From contig CALDIA010000043.1 in assembly GCA_937901455.1 (NCBI GenBank), forward strand, positions 1-10,410: a stretch of DNA of 10,410 nucleotides. Direction: 5' to 3'. This document shows positions 1 to 7,897 of this stretch, one piece after another (position 1 is the stretch's first letter; each line of letters begins with the position of its first letter). The notes below the pieces were generated by a model, which saw only the letters and a program-made list of their open reading frames with translations, was not told where the DNA came from and made no database searches. This DNA comes from an uncultured Bacteroidales bacterium (lineage in GTDB: Bacteria > Bacteroidota > Bacteroidia > Bacteroidales > WCHB1-69). The position numbers and the translations under genes were made by a program.

Positions 1-1
1 C

Positions 2-2935
2 TCAGTGTTTGCCTTCTTCTGTCCTCCTGTCTGGATGCTGTTGATTTGGGCATTGATCTCAATCCCTTTGTTCGTGCTTTGCGCCAAGAAAGGCACCTTG
101 AAGAGCAAGGCAGAATGGGGTGTCTTCGGTTCCCTCTGCCTGTCCGTAGTCTTGTTGGGACTCATCCTCTATGGTATCATTCCCCAGATTGTGAACCTCG
201 CCGGCAAGTTCGACCTCTTCTTTGTCAACAATTTCCATATGCCTTTCAACTCTGGTACCATTATCTACTTCCTCCTATTGGCAGCCTTAATCGGATGGGG
301 TATCTATGCTGGGTACAAGAAGAGCAAGCCCGTGTTGCTGACAGGCGTCTTCTGCTTCATGATGCTGTTAATCGGCTATTCCACCTTCTTTACGTTGGTA
401 ATCCGTTCCAACGCCAATCCTACCATTGATGAGAACAACCCGGAGGATGCTGTGGCTTTGTTGGCCTACCTCAACCGTGAGCAATACGGCTCCTACCCCC
501 TGATTTATGGTCAGAGCTACAACACCCGCCCCATCAAAGCCAAAGACGGCAAGCCTTTCTATGTAAAAGACAAAGAAGCCCGTCGTTATGTGGTATCCAA
601 TGATCGAAAAGAAGAGATTCCTGTATATGACCCTGCGGGATGCATGCTTTTCCCCAGAATGTGGGATGCCAGCAAAAGCGCCAACTATGTGGATTGGCTG
701 AACAGTCGCTATAACAGCAACAGTGCTTCCGACAAAGAGAACCGTCGTGCCCTTTCGCGTGGCGACCTACCTACTTGGCAACGCAACGTCAAATACATGC
801 ATACCTATCAGTTTGGCTACATGTACTGGCGTTATTTCATGTGGAATTTCGCTGGCCGCCAAAACGACTTGCAAGGCCGTGGCGACTATATGAACGGCAA
901 CTGGATATCCGGTATCCCAGCCATTGACAACCCGATGGTGGGCAGCCAAAAGGATCAGCCTAAAGCCATGCAACGCCCGGGACATAACAAGTACTACCTC
1001 CTGCCGTTGCTGTTAGGCATTATTGGCATTGTCTATCAGACACGACGCGACACGCCTAACGCATTCGTAGTATTCCTGCTCTTCATCATGACAGGTTTGG
1101 CCATCGCCTTCTACTTGAATATGGCTAATTTCCAACCACGTGAGCGAGACTATGCCTTTGCCGCCTCGTTCTACGCTTTCTCTATTTGGGTGGGCTTTGG
1201 TGTGCTTGGCATCTACCAGCTCTTCGAGAAACTGAAATCCCCCAATATGAAAGTGGCAGGCGCCTTGCTTACCACTGTGGTATGCCTTGACTTGGTGCCC
1301 TGCGTTATGGCCCAGCAAAACTGGAATGACCACGACAGATCCAACCGCTATACCGCACTTGCCATTGCCAAAAATTACCTCGATTCATGTGCTCCGAACG
1401 CTATCTTATTCACCTTGGGCGACAACGACACTTTCCCGTTATGGTATGCCCAGGAGGTGGAAGGCTATCGTACCGACGTGCGCGTGTGCAACCTTTCACT
1501 ACTTAGCACCAGCTGGTACGTGGATCAGATGAAGCGGAAAGCCTACAACTCCGATCCTCTGCCAATCTCCATGACCTGGGATCAATATAAAGACGGAACC
1601 CGAGACCTGCTTTACCTCGAAGCCGCCAACAACCAGTTCGTGGATTTGAAAGCTTTGGTAGATTACATCAAATCTCCAGAGTTCGACAAACAGAAAGCAA
1701 TCTACCTGCTCTCCTCCAATAAGGGATACCGTAGCAACGGCAGAGCCATTCCAGGTAGTTTCTCCTTGAAGGTGGACAAAGAAAAGGTGATTGCCAATGG
1801 TACCGTAGCACCACAAGACACTAACAAGATCGTGGACCGCTTGGAGTGGAACATGAAGACCAACGGCGTGAACACCTATGCCAAGGCCTACATCATTATG
1901 ATGGATATCTTAGCCAACAACAACTGGGAGCGACCCATCTATTATGCCTCCACCACAGGTTCTGACGCATACTTGGGCTTGGAAGAATATTTCCAATTGG
2001 AAGGCTTCGCTTATCGTCTGGTGCCTTATAAGAACGACAAGGCTCCTGCCAACAGATATGAGTTTGGATCTATCAACAGTGATATTCTCTACCACAATCT
2101 GATGGAAGTCTTCAACGACCATACGCGCGTGGATGCAATCAATAATCCTAATGCCCCTGCCAAGGAGGCGTATCCTTATGCTTGGGGCGGCTGGAACGAC
2201 CCACGCGTCTATCAAAGTGAAGACAACACCCGTCTCGTACCTCTGATCCGCACCATCTACGGTCGCTTGTCAAACACTCTGCTCGCCGAAGGAAAACCAG
2301 ACAAGGCATTAAAGGTTCTTGACAAGTGCAATGAAATAATTCCTAACGAAATATATCCCTATGTGTCGGTAATGTCTTATCAATACGGTTACACGCAAAG
2401 ATGTATCTCCTCGCTGGAAGATTTCTTCAGTATTGGCACTGCTGAAGCCGACAAACATGGTGTGCAAATGGCCAACAAGATGTTGGACGGCTTTGCTGAA
2501 TTGTTCCATTGGTACAACAAAGCGGATGAGAAGACCCTGTTCTTCCATGCCGATGACCTCCGCTACGACTGGCTCTTCTGCGCAGCATTCCTAAACACTG
2601 TCAACGACAAGGATCAAGCATTGAACGCCCGCTTCAAGGAACTGGAAATTGACAAAGTCTGTGACTTCTCACTGAAGCACTATCAAGGCAAAATTAAAAA
2701 TGCCTTAGGCGTTTCGCTCGACCAACAAGCCATTGCCGATGCATTCCAAGAGATGAGCCAAATGTTGGTGGTGGCACGTTATACCGGCAACACCAATGCC
2801 ATTGCAAAAATCACACAGTTCATTGATGGACAAATCAGCTTGGTAAATCAATATTCACCGCAATTAGGCAATTACCTCAAAAACTACATCTATGGTGTGT
2901 CCGACCAAGAAGGAGAGGTAGCGAAAGCCGCCTAA
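2..2935 (+). CDS. DUF2723 (TMEM260-like) membrane protein, putative protein O-mannosyltransferase; 5' end outside window
   Basis: The reading frame is open from the window edge (base 2) to a TAA at 2933-2935. The first possible start inside the window is a GTG at 5, but the protein clearly begins upstream, because the visible N-terminus is already inside a membrane segment. Numbering from the GTG, hydrophobic segments lie at about 8-26, 38-60, 85-103, 110-132, 330-345, 352-372, 383-404 and 416-436. They surround a polar loop at about 134-328 and precede a large soluble C-terminal region. Conserved-looking motifs are NFQPRERDYAF (375-385), NWNDHDRSNRY (439-449) and GDNDTFPLWY (472-481). A TPR-like helical stretch lies at about 755-800. 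These match the DUF2723 family, whose eukaryotic member TMEM260 is a protein O-mannosyltransferase. A role in starting the O-glycosylation of exported Bacteroidota proteins is inference. elbB follows after 17 bp, so co-transcription is likely. Full-length relatives are usually somewhat over 1,000 residues. Confidence 0.88.
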   Translation, partial: SVFAFFCPPVWMLLIWALISIPLFVLCAKKGTLKSKAEWGVFGSLCLSVVLLGLILYGIIPQIVNLAGKFDLFFVNNFHMPFNSGTIIYFLLLAALIGWGIYAGYKKSKPVLLTGVFCFMMLLIGYSTFFTLVIRSNANPTIDENNPEDAVALLAYLNREQYGSYPLIYGQSYNTRPIKAKDGKPFYVKDKEARRYVVSNDRKEEIPVYDPAGCMLFPRMWDASKSANYVDWLNSRYNSNSASDKENRRALSRGDLPTWQRNVKYMHTYQFGYMYWRYFMWNFAGRQNDLQGRGDYMNGNWISGIPAIDNPMVGSQKDQPKAMQRPGHNKYYLLPLLLGIIGIVYQTRRDTPNAFVVFLLFIMTGLAIAFYLNMANFQPRERDYAFAASFYAFSIWVGFGVLGIYQLFEKLKSPNMKVAGALLTTVVCLDLVPCVMAQQNWNDHDRSNRYTALAIAKNYLDSCAPNAILFTLGDNDTFPLWYAQEVEGYRTDVRVCNLSLLSTSWYVDQMKRKAYNSDPLPISMTWDQYKDGTRDLLYLEAANNQFVDLKALVDYIKSPEFDKQKAIYLLSSNKGYRSNGRAIPGSFSLKVDKEKVIANGTVAPQDTNKIVDRLEWNMKTNGVNTYAKAYIIMMDILANNNWERPIYYASTTGSDAYLGLEEYFQLEGFAYRLVPYKNDKAPANRYEFGSINSDILYHNLMEVFNDHTRVDAINNPNAPAKEAYPYAWGGWNDPRVYQSEDNTRLVPLIRTIYGRLSNTLLAEGKPDKALKVLDKCNEIIPNEIYPYVSVMSYQYGYTQRCISSLEDFFSIGTAEADKHGVQMANKMLDGFAELFHWYNKADEKTLFFHADDLRYDWLFCAAFLNTVNDKDQALNARFKELEIDKVCDFSLKHYQGKIKNALGVSLDQQAIADAFQEMSQMLVVARYTGNTNAIAKITQFIDGQISLVNQYSPQLGNYLKNYIYGVSDQEGEVAKAA

Positions 2936-2952
2936 CAAAACATTGTAGAAAA

Positions 2953-3600
2953 ATGAAGAAGTTTGCAGTTATATTATGTGGTTGTGGAACATTGGACGGC
3001 AGTGAGATTCACGAATCTGTGATGACACTGCTGGCCATCGACCGCAATGGAGGCGTGTATGACATTTTTGCGCCCAACGACAACCAGTATCATGTTATCA
3101 ACCACGTCACCAAAGCTCCCATGGAGGAGACTCGGAACATGTTGGTGGAAGCAGCGCGCATCGCACGTGGCAACATCCGTCCGATTGAGGAATGCGATGT
3201 GAAACACTACGACGCCTTGGTCTTTCCGGGTGGTAATGGTTCCGCCAAGAACCTCTTCACTTACGCCCTCCATGGTCCTGACTGCATGGTGCGCGAAGAC
3301 GTTGCCACATTGATCCGTGCTTTTCACGCAGCCCACAAGCCGGTAGGTGCGTTATGCATCGCCCCTGTAATGCTGGCCAAGGTGCTGGATGGCATTACGA
3401 TAACCATCGGCAGTGACACTGGTACCGCTGCACACATCTCAGCCATGGGTGCCCACCACGAAGCAAAACAACAAGGTGAAGTGACCATCGATGAGGAGAA
3501 TCTTATCTTCACCACTCCCTGCTACATGCTGCCCGCCCGCATCTCTGATATTGCCGATTGCGCCGACCACCTAATAAAAGCCATGATGCCCTATCTATAA
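2953..3600 (+). CDS. elbB: ElbB, DJ-1/PfpI-family glyoxalase-like protein
   Basis: 215 residues, about the length of E. coli ElbB (217). Hallmarks of this branch of the DJ-1/PfpI superfamily are the N-terminal GCGTLDGSEIHES (10-22), VINH (48-51), EETRNMLVEAARIARG (58-73), the FPGGNGSAKNL segment (91-101) and the nucleophile elbow GALCIAPVM (132-140), with Cys135 as the presumed catalytic cysteine. Glu18 in the N-terminal motif is in the position of the acidic partner residue of the superfamily. E. coli ElbB has been described as a glyoxalase-type enzyme and was historically linked to isoprenoid biosynthesis; its physiological substrate is unsettled. The protein has no signal peptide and should be cytosolic. 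The ATG is preceded by an A-rich stretch with no Shine-Dalgarno. Its TAA overlaps the aroK ATG (TAATG), so the two are probably translationally coupled. Family assignment is firm; exact function is not. Confidence 0.92.
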   Translation: MKKFAVILCGCGTLDGSEIHESVMTLLAIDRNGGVYDIFAPNDNQYHVINHVTKAPMEETRNMLVEAARIARGNIRPIEECDVKHYDALVFPGGNGSAKNLFTYALHGPDCMVREDVATLIRAFHAAHKPVGALCIAPVMLAKVLDGITITIGSDTGTAAHISAMGAHHEAKQQGEVTIDEENLIFTTPCYMLPARISDIADCADHLIKAMMPYL

Positions 3601-4115
3601 TGGCTCAGAACATAGTACTTGTCGGCTTCCCCGGAGCTGGAAAGTCCACTATAGGCAAAAACCTCGCTCCATTGCTGGGTCTCCGTTTTGTGGACCTGGA
3701 CAAATATGTGGAACAACGATTCCAATACTCAGTTCCCCAACTTTTTGCACAGTTTGGGGAACTTGTTTTTCGTAAATGTGAGTTTGAGGCCCTGTCGGAA
3801 ATTCTGCAAGACAACCATCAATTAATCGCCACCGGTGGCGGTACGCCCTGCTATGAACAAGCCATGCAACTGATAAAGAAAAAAAATTTCTCGATATACA
3901 TAAAAATGTCGGAAGAGGCCATCGTGCAACGTTTGTCCAAGAGCAAAAAACCACGCCCTCTAACCTCTCACCTCTCTTTAGAGGAGCTGCAGGCTTATGT
4001 ACACCAAACATTACAAAAGCGGGCCCACTACTATGAGCAGGCCCACCTAATCGTTGACGGAGAAAATCTTGACATTCCTCGCTTGGCTGAGGAAATACAC
4101 AAAATGGCTATCTGA
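3600..4115 (+). CDS. aroK: Shikimate kinase
   Basis: 171 residues starting at the ATG that shares its A with the elbB stop codon. An in-frame ATG at 3558 would bury 42 bases in elbB and add an N-terminal extension the family lacks. Shikimate kinase phosphorylates the 3-hydroxyl of shikimate with ATP, the fifth step of the chorismate pathway, in the cytosol. Visible features are the Walker A loop GFPGAGKST (9-17), the shikimate/Mg-binding DLD (Asp32, Asp34), the FRKCE segment with substrate-binding Arg58, the GGG loop at 79-81, the lid region KKPRPLT (116-122) with Arg119, and KRAHYYEQA (140-148) with Arg141. All key residues appear intact. An A8 run at 3879-3886 encodes the KKKN stretch near residue 93. 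The end of the gene overlaps the convergent aminotransferase gene by 8 bp. Confidence 0.95.
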   Translation: MAQNIVLVGFPGAGKSTIGKNLAPLLGLRFVDLDKYVEQRFQYSVPQLFAQFGELVFRKCEFEALSEILQDNHQLIATGGGTPCYEQAMQLIKKKNFSIYIKMSEEAIVQRLSKSKKPRPLTSHLSLEELQAYVHQTLQKRAHYYEQAHLIVDGENLDIPRLAEEIHKMAI

Positions 4116-5340
4116 GCATCTCCACTGCCTCTTTGATGCGACGACAAGCCTCTTTCAGTTTATCTTCAGAAGTGGCATAGGAAAGCCGAATACAGTCGTC
4201 ATCTCCAAAAGCACTACCTTGCACTGTGGAGACTCCAGCATCCAAAAGCAGATAGAAGCTCAAATCCTTGGAGTTCTCAATAATAGTACGACCATAATTC
4301 TTGGCAAATTCTGATTCAGCGGGTACGTTCTTACCAAATAAGGAACTTACTTTGGGGAAGAAGTAGAAAGCCCCCTGCGGCATTCGGACTTCAAAACCAG
4401 GGATCTCCATAAGCAGACCATACACCAAATCACGGCGCTGCTGGAAAATGTTGCGCATGCCGATAATATCCTCAGAAGTGGCAGGATCCATCTCCATAGC
4501 GCGCAAAGCGGCACGCTGGGAAATCGACCCCGTAGCAGAGGTAATTTGCCCTTGCATCTTGCCACAAGCCTTAGCTACATCCACGGGAGCACCAATGAAA
4601 CCAATACGCCATCCCGTCATGGCAAAACCTTTAGCCACACCATTGACTGTCACCACCTGATCCTTGATGAAGTCAAACTGGGCTATACTCTCATGATGAC
4701 CGATGAAATTAATGTGTTCGTAAATCTCGTCCGACATCACCATCATCTGCGGATGCTCCTTAACTACTTCAGCAAGGGCACGCAACTCCTCCTTGGAGTA
4801 AACCATACCCGTAGGATTGGAAGGGCTGCTGAACATCATTAACTTTGTCTTAGGCGTAATAGCTTGCCTCAATTGTTCGGCAGTAATCTTGAAATCGTTT
4901 TCCAACTTGGCGGGGACATACACGCATTTACCCTCAGCCATCTCCACAATAGCTCTATAAGATACCCAATAGGGTGTTGGGATAATAACCTCATCACCAG
5001 GGTTTACCAAAGACATCACCACTTGATAGATGGATTGCTTGCCTCCTGTGGAAACCACAATTTGATTAGGGGAATAGTCAAGATTGTTATCTCTTTTGAA
5101 TTTAAGGCTGATAGCTTTCAAGAGATCGGCATAGCCTGGCACGGGAGGATAGTGGGTATAGTTGTCGTCAATAGCCTGTTTGGCATACTCCTTAACCATA
5201 TTTGGGGTGTTGAAATCAGGTTCGCCGATACTTAGGCTGATTACATCCTTGCCCTGTTCTTTCAATTCGCGAGCGAGGGCTGTCATGGCTAACGTTTCAG
5301 AAGCAGCCATGCTGGTAACTCGAGTTGATAGTCTTTCCAT
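4108..5340 (-). CDS. aspC: Pyridoxal-phosphate-dependent aspartate-type aminotransferase (class I, subgroup Ib-like)
   Basis: 410 residues, a typical length for fold-type I aminotransferases of the subgroup that includes Thermus aspartate aminotransferase. It probably transfers the amino group between aspartate and 2-oxoglutarate, giving oxaloacetate and glutamate; related enzymes also act on aromatic amino acids or prephenate, so the substrate is not certain. Visible motifs are SIGEPDFNTP (37-46), YTHYPPVPGY (61-70), SSPSNPTG (171-178, Asn175 contacts PLP), DEIYEH (204-209, Asp204 and Tyr207), the Schiff-base lysine in NGVAKGFAMTGWRIGF (Lys237), Arg245 and the carboxylate-binding arginine in CIRLSYA (Arg385). 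The start was chosen because MERLSTRV is a normal N-terminus for the family and lies about 28 nt from a predicted transcription start. It is monocistronic as far as can be seen, and its 3' end overlaps aroK tail to tail. Confidence 0.93.
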   Translation of the reverse strand: MERLSTRVTSMAASETLAMTALARELKEQGKDVISLSIGEPDFNTPNMVKEYAKQAIDDNYTHYPPVPGYADLLKAISLKFKRDNNLDYSPNQIVVSTGGKQSIYQVVMSLVNPGDEVIIPTPYWVSYRAIVEMAEGKCVYVPAKLENDFKITAEQLRQAITPKTKLMMFSSPSNPTGMVYSKEELRALAEVVKEHPQMMVMSDEIYEHINFIGHHESIAQFDFIKDQVVTVNGVAKGFAMTGWRIGFIGAPVDVAKACGKMQGQITSATGSISQRAALRAMEMDPATSEDIIGMRNIFQQRRDLVYGLLMEIPGFEVRMPQGAFYFFPKVSSLFGKNVPAESEFAKNYGRTIIENSKDLSFYLLLDAGVSTVQGSAFGDDDCIRLSYATSEDKLKEACRRIKEAVEMLR

Positions 5341-5374
5341 ATACTATAATTTTATTGTTGGCTTAAAAGGGGTG

Positions 5375-5382
5375 CAAAAGTA
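5375..5382 (-). promoter_or_regulatory. Predicted -7 promoter element for aspC
   Basis: On the minus strand this reads TACTTTTG, an exact match to the Bacteroidota -7 consensus TAnnTTTG. It lies in the 72-bp gap between rlmN and aspC. It would place the transcription start near 5368, about 28 nt before the aspC ATG. No convincing TTTG -33 element is seen at the usual distance. The rest of the gap is AT-rich and holds no Shine-Dalgarno. Confidence 0.6.
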
Positions 5383-5412
5383 AGAATTTATTGGGGACAA
5401 TCACCTAAAAAG

Positions 5413-6438
5413 TTACTTTTTCACCAATTGGCCGCAAGCAGCGGCAATGTCCTGCCCCTTGCTGGCACGCACCTTGACCACCATATTACAGCTGTTGAGA
5501 TAATCAATGAAAGCCTCCCGATGATTGGGATACGTCTTATGAAACTTGCCTCCAGGGGTTTCGTTGTACTCTATGATATTGATTTTGACGGGAAATGGTC
5601 GACAAAAGTGAGCCAGTTGTTCGGCAGCGGCAACCGAGTCATTCACAAAGGAGAGCAGAAGGTACTCCAGTGTGATGCGGTCGCCAGTTTTTTGATGATA
5701 ATAGCGCAGGGCTGCCTGCAAGTCATGCAGATTGTTGGTTTTGGTGATAGGCATAATCCGTTCGCGCACCTCTGGATCGGCACTATGGAGTGAAACAGCC
5801 AATCCGCAAGGGAAGTTTCGATCGGCCAAGGCCTTGATGCCCTTGATGATGCCGGCAGTAGAGAGCGTGATACGTGTAGGCGACAGCGCCCATCCATCCG
5901 CAGCGGTTAACTTGTTGATAGCCTCCATAACATTGTCAAAATTAAGCAGGGGCTCGCCCATACCCATGAAAACAATATTGGAGATTTCGTGCCCATACAC
6001 CTCTTCTGCCCGCTTGTTCATCAGTACATATTCGTCCACAATCTCACTATAATGAAGGTTACGGATAAATCCCATAGTACCAGTAGCACAAAAGGCACAG
6101 CCGAGAGGACAACCTACTTGGGAAGAAATACAGGCGGTGACCCGATCTTTGGAGGGAATCAAAACGCCCTCCACCTCTTTGCCGTCATGCAGCTGGATAG
6201 CGAACTTCAAGGTGGTGTCCTTGCTACGCACCTCCTGCACAATCTCTGCCCGATGGAAGGAGAATCCACGCTCTAATCGCTCCCGCAACGGCTTCGACAA
6301 GTTGCTCATCTCTCCAAAACTGCCAGCACCCTTTTGCCATAGCCAGGTCCAAATCTGTTTGGCTCGGAACTTTTTCTCCCCAAGGGAAATTAAATATTCC
6401 TCTAAACGTTCGTAAGTGATGTCTCTAATATCTTCCAT
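5413..6438 (-). CDS. rlmN: Dual-specificity 23S rRNA A2503 / tRNA A37 C2-methyltransferase RlmN (radical SAM)
   Basis: 341 residues when started at the ATG at 6436-6438. The frame can be extended to an ATG at 6483, but that start would overlap the upstream gene by 38 bp and add 15 residues unlike the family, while 6438 leaves a 7-bp gap. RlmN is a radical-SAM enzyme that methylates C2 of A2503 in the ribosomal peptidyl-transferase centre and, in E. coli, A37 of some tRNAs. Visible features are the N-terminal accessory domain (about 1-90, with FRAKQIWTWLWQKG at 24-37), the [4Fe-4S] motif CPLGCAFC (Cys110, Cys114, Cys117), GMGEPLLN for SAM binding, and the two mechanistic cysteines Cys103 (in TACISSQVGC) and Cys335 (in AACGQL near the C-terminus). 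All five essential cysteines are present. It is the last gene of the predicted rfbC operon. Confidence 0.96.
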   Translation of the reverse strand: MEDIRDITYERLEEYLISLGEKKFRAKQIWTWLWQKGAGSFGEMSNLSKPLRERLERGFSFHRAEIVQEVRSKDTTLKFAIQLHDGKEVEGVLIPSKDRVTACISSQVGCPLGCAFCATGTMGFIRNLHYSEIVDEYVLMNKRAEEVYGHEISNIVFMGMGEPLLNFDNVMEAINKLTAADGWALSPTRITLSTAGIIKGIKALADRNFPCGLAVSLHSADPEVRERIMPITKTNNLHDLQAALRYYHQKTGDRITLEYLLLSFVNDSVAAAEQLAHFCRPFPVKINIIEYNETPGGKFHKTYPNHREAFIDYLNSCNMVVKVRASKGQDIAAACGQLVKK

Positions 6439-6445
6439 GATGTGA

Positions 6446-7897
6446 TTATTTGCTGGGATGAACGGTGTGATGCAATTGAACAATGATGTCAGGAAATCTC
6501 TCTTGGAGATGATGGGCGGTCTGTTCGGCGAAATAGACGGAGCGGTGTTGACCGCCCGTGCACCCGAAACTGACCATCAGATGGTTGAAATGGCGCTCCA
6601 GATAGTTAGTAACCGCAGCATCTACCAATCCATTGACGTGATTTTTGAAATCAGCCACCTCTGGGTATTTTTCCAGATATTGGATTACACACTCGTCGCG
6701 GCCTGTGTTGTGGGCAAACTCCTTTTCCCGACCAGGGTTGGGCAATGCTCGACAGTCGAAGACAAAGCCGCCCCCGTTGCCAGAGGGGTCGTTGGGCAGA
6801 CCATTCTTGAAAGAAAAACTCTGCACTGCCACGGTCAAGGTTTGAGATGGCTGGTAAGGCTTGACTATGTCGGAGGCAATGAGTGAACGTAAGGCGGATG
6901 TCAGTTCTGGCAACTCAATGGGTAATTGCATTTTGTCAAGAAGTTGCTCCAGATTTCGCACTGCATAAGGTACGCTTTGCAAGAAATGTGTTTTTCGTTC
7001 AAAATATCCGCGATAACCATACGCACCCATGGCTTGGAGGATGCGGATTAGCACAAACCCCTGAAAATAAGAGACGAAGACCTCTCTGTCCAAGGAAATC
7101 TTCTCCGAAAGGGTACGCATGTAAAGGTCCAACAGGTGCATACGAAAATCCTCTGGCAGATCGGCCTTGGCATCATACAGCAGCGAGGCAATGTCGTATT
7201 GTAACGCTCCCTTGCGCCCTCCTTGATAATCAATGAAGAAAACCTCCCCATCTTTCACCATGATATTGCGCGATTGGAAGTCGCGATAAAGAAAAAAGTC
7301 ATCTTCTGCTGTCAACAGATAGTCCATCAAAGCCTGATAATCATCTTCCAACAACTGCTCGTTGAATGGAATATTAGCCAATTTGAGAAAATAGTATTTG
7401 AAGTAGTTAAGGTCCCACTGCATCGATTGCCGGTCAAAGGTGTGTCGAGGGTAGGCAACGGAAAAATCAAAGTGGTCTTGGCCTGAAAGCTGAAAGGCGG
7501 GAAGGGTGCGCACCACCTGTTCGTAATAATCTTTCACCTTTTGCGACAACGTTTCACCCTCGCGGTTTTTGCAAAGAAATTCGTAGAGAGTGGTGTCTCC
7601 CAAATCAGACTGAAGATAATGCTTGTTGTTGTCATGCACTGCAATGAGGTGTGGTACGTTCAGCCTTTTTTTTTCAAAGAAGCGGGTGAAGGTGAAGAAG
7701 GCGATATTTTCCGCCACATCGTCATTGAAGGCGCCGATAAGAGTGGAGCGGTCGGCCATCACGAGTCGGTAGTAGCGACGGTGGGAGCCGGAAGCAGCGA
7801 GGGCTTGACAATCTGCCACAGACTGTCCTGTTGTCGAGGCGGCCATCTGCTTCAGTATAGATATTTCAGAATCTTGGTGTGTCATAGGAGAATTCAT
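6446..7897 (-). CDS. APH-fold sugar kinase-like protein (AmgK-like) fused to a RapZ C-terminal domain
   Basis: 483 residues with two domains. Residues about 1-330 have the aminoglycoside/choline-kinase fold seen in AmgK, the MurNAc/GlcNAc anomeric kinase: GSHRRYYRL (37-45, nucleotide loop), YLQSDLGDTTLYEFL (94-108, hinge region), the catalytic loop YRDFQSRNIMV (204-214; Asp206, Asn211) and the metal-binding FIDYQGG (221-227; Asp223). Residues about 352-483 match the RapZ C-terminal domain: FVFDCRALPNPG (378-389), NTGRDECV (397-404) and GCTGGQHRSVYFAE (445-458). In E. coli RapZ that domain senses glucosamine-6-phosphate and contacts the RNA-regulation machinery. The Walker-type N-terminal domain of classical RapZ is absent, replaced by the kinase. 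The start ATG shares one base with the phosphatase stop (TAATG). An A9 run in the gene (7666-7674) encodes EKKR at 75-78. Substrate and regulatory role are inferred; the domain calls are strong. Confidence 0.88.
   Translation of the reverse strand: MNSPMTHQDSEISILKQMAASTTGQSVADCQALAASGSHRRYYRLVMADRSTLIGAFNDDVAENIAFFTFTRFFEKKRLNVPHLIAVHDNNKHYLQSDLGDTTLYEFLCKNREGETLSQKVKDYYEQVVRTLPAFQLSGQDHFDFSVAYPRHTFDRQSMQWDLNYFKYYFLKLANIPFNEQLLEDDYQALMDYLLTAEDDFFLYRDFQSRNIMVKDGEVFFIDYQGGRKGALQYDIASLLYDAKADLPEDFRMHLLDLYMRTLSEKISLDREVFVSYFQGFVLIRILQAMGAYGYRGYFERKTHFLQSVPYAVRNLEQLLDKMQLPIELPELTSALRSLIASDIVKPYQPSQTLTVAVQSFSFKNGLPNDPSGNGGGFVFDCRALPNPGREKEFAHNTGRDECVIQYLEKYPEVADFKNHVNGLVDAAVTNYLERHFNHLMVSFGCTGGQHRSVYFAEQTAHHLQERFPDIIVQLHHTVHPSK

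Noticed and set aside
3558..3599. Upstream in-frame ATG for aroK
   Set aside because: It lies inside the elbB coding region and adds 14 residues before the conserved N-terminus; the ATG at 3600 forms a normal TAATG coupling.
4864..5235. Plus-strand open frame of about 120 codons opposite aspC
   Set aside because: It is antisense to a clear aminotransferase gene with all its motifs, and its predicted peptide has no recognisable domain.
5407..5421. AAAAAGT-T-ACTTTTT inverted repeat at the rlmN stop as a terminator
   Set aside because: The loop is one base and the stem almost pure A/T, with part of it coding; it would not form a stable RNA hairpin.
6439..6483. Upstream ATG for rlmN at 6483
   Set aside because: It would overlap the kinase/RapZ gene by 38 bp, and the extra 15 residues are unlike RlmN N-termini; MEDIRDITYERLEEYL at 6438 is a good family start.
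6446..6880. Functional RNase adaptor RapZ acting on GlmZ-type sRNA
   Set aside because: Only the C-terminal domain is present, fused to a different kinase fold, and GlmY/GlmZ sRNAs are known from Enterobacteria; I keep only the domain call.
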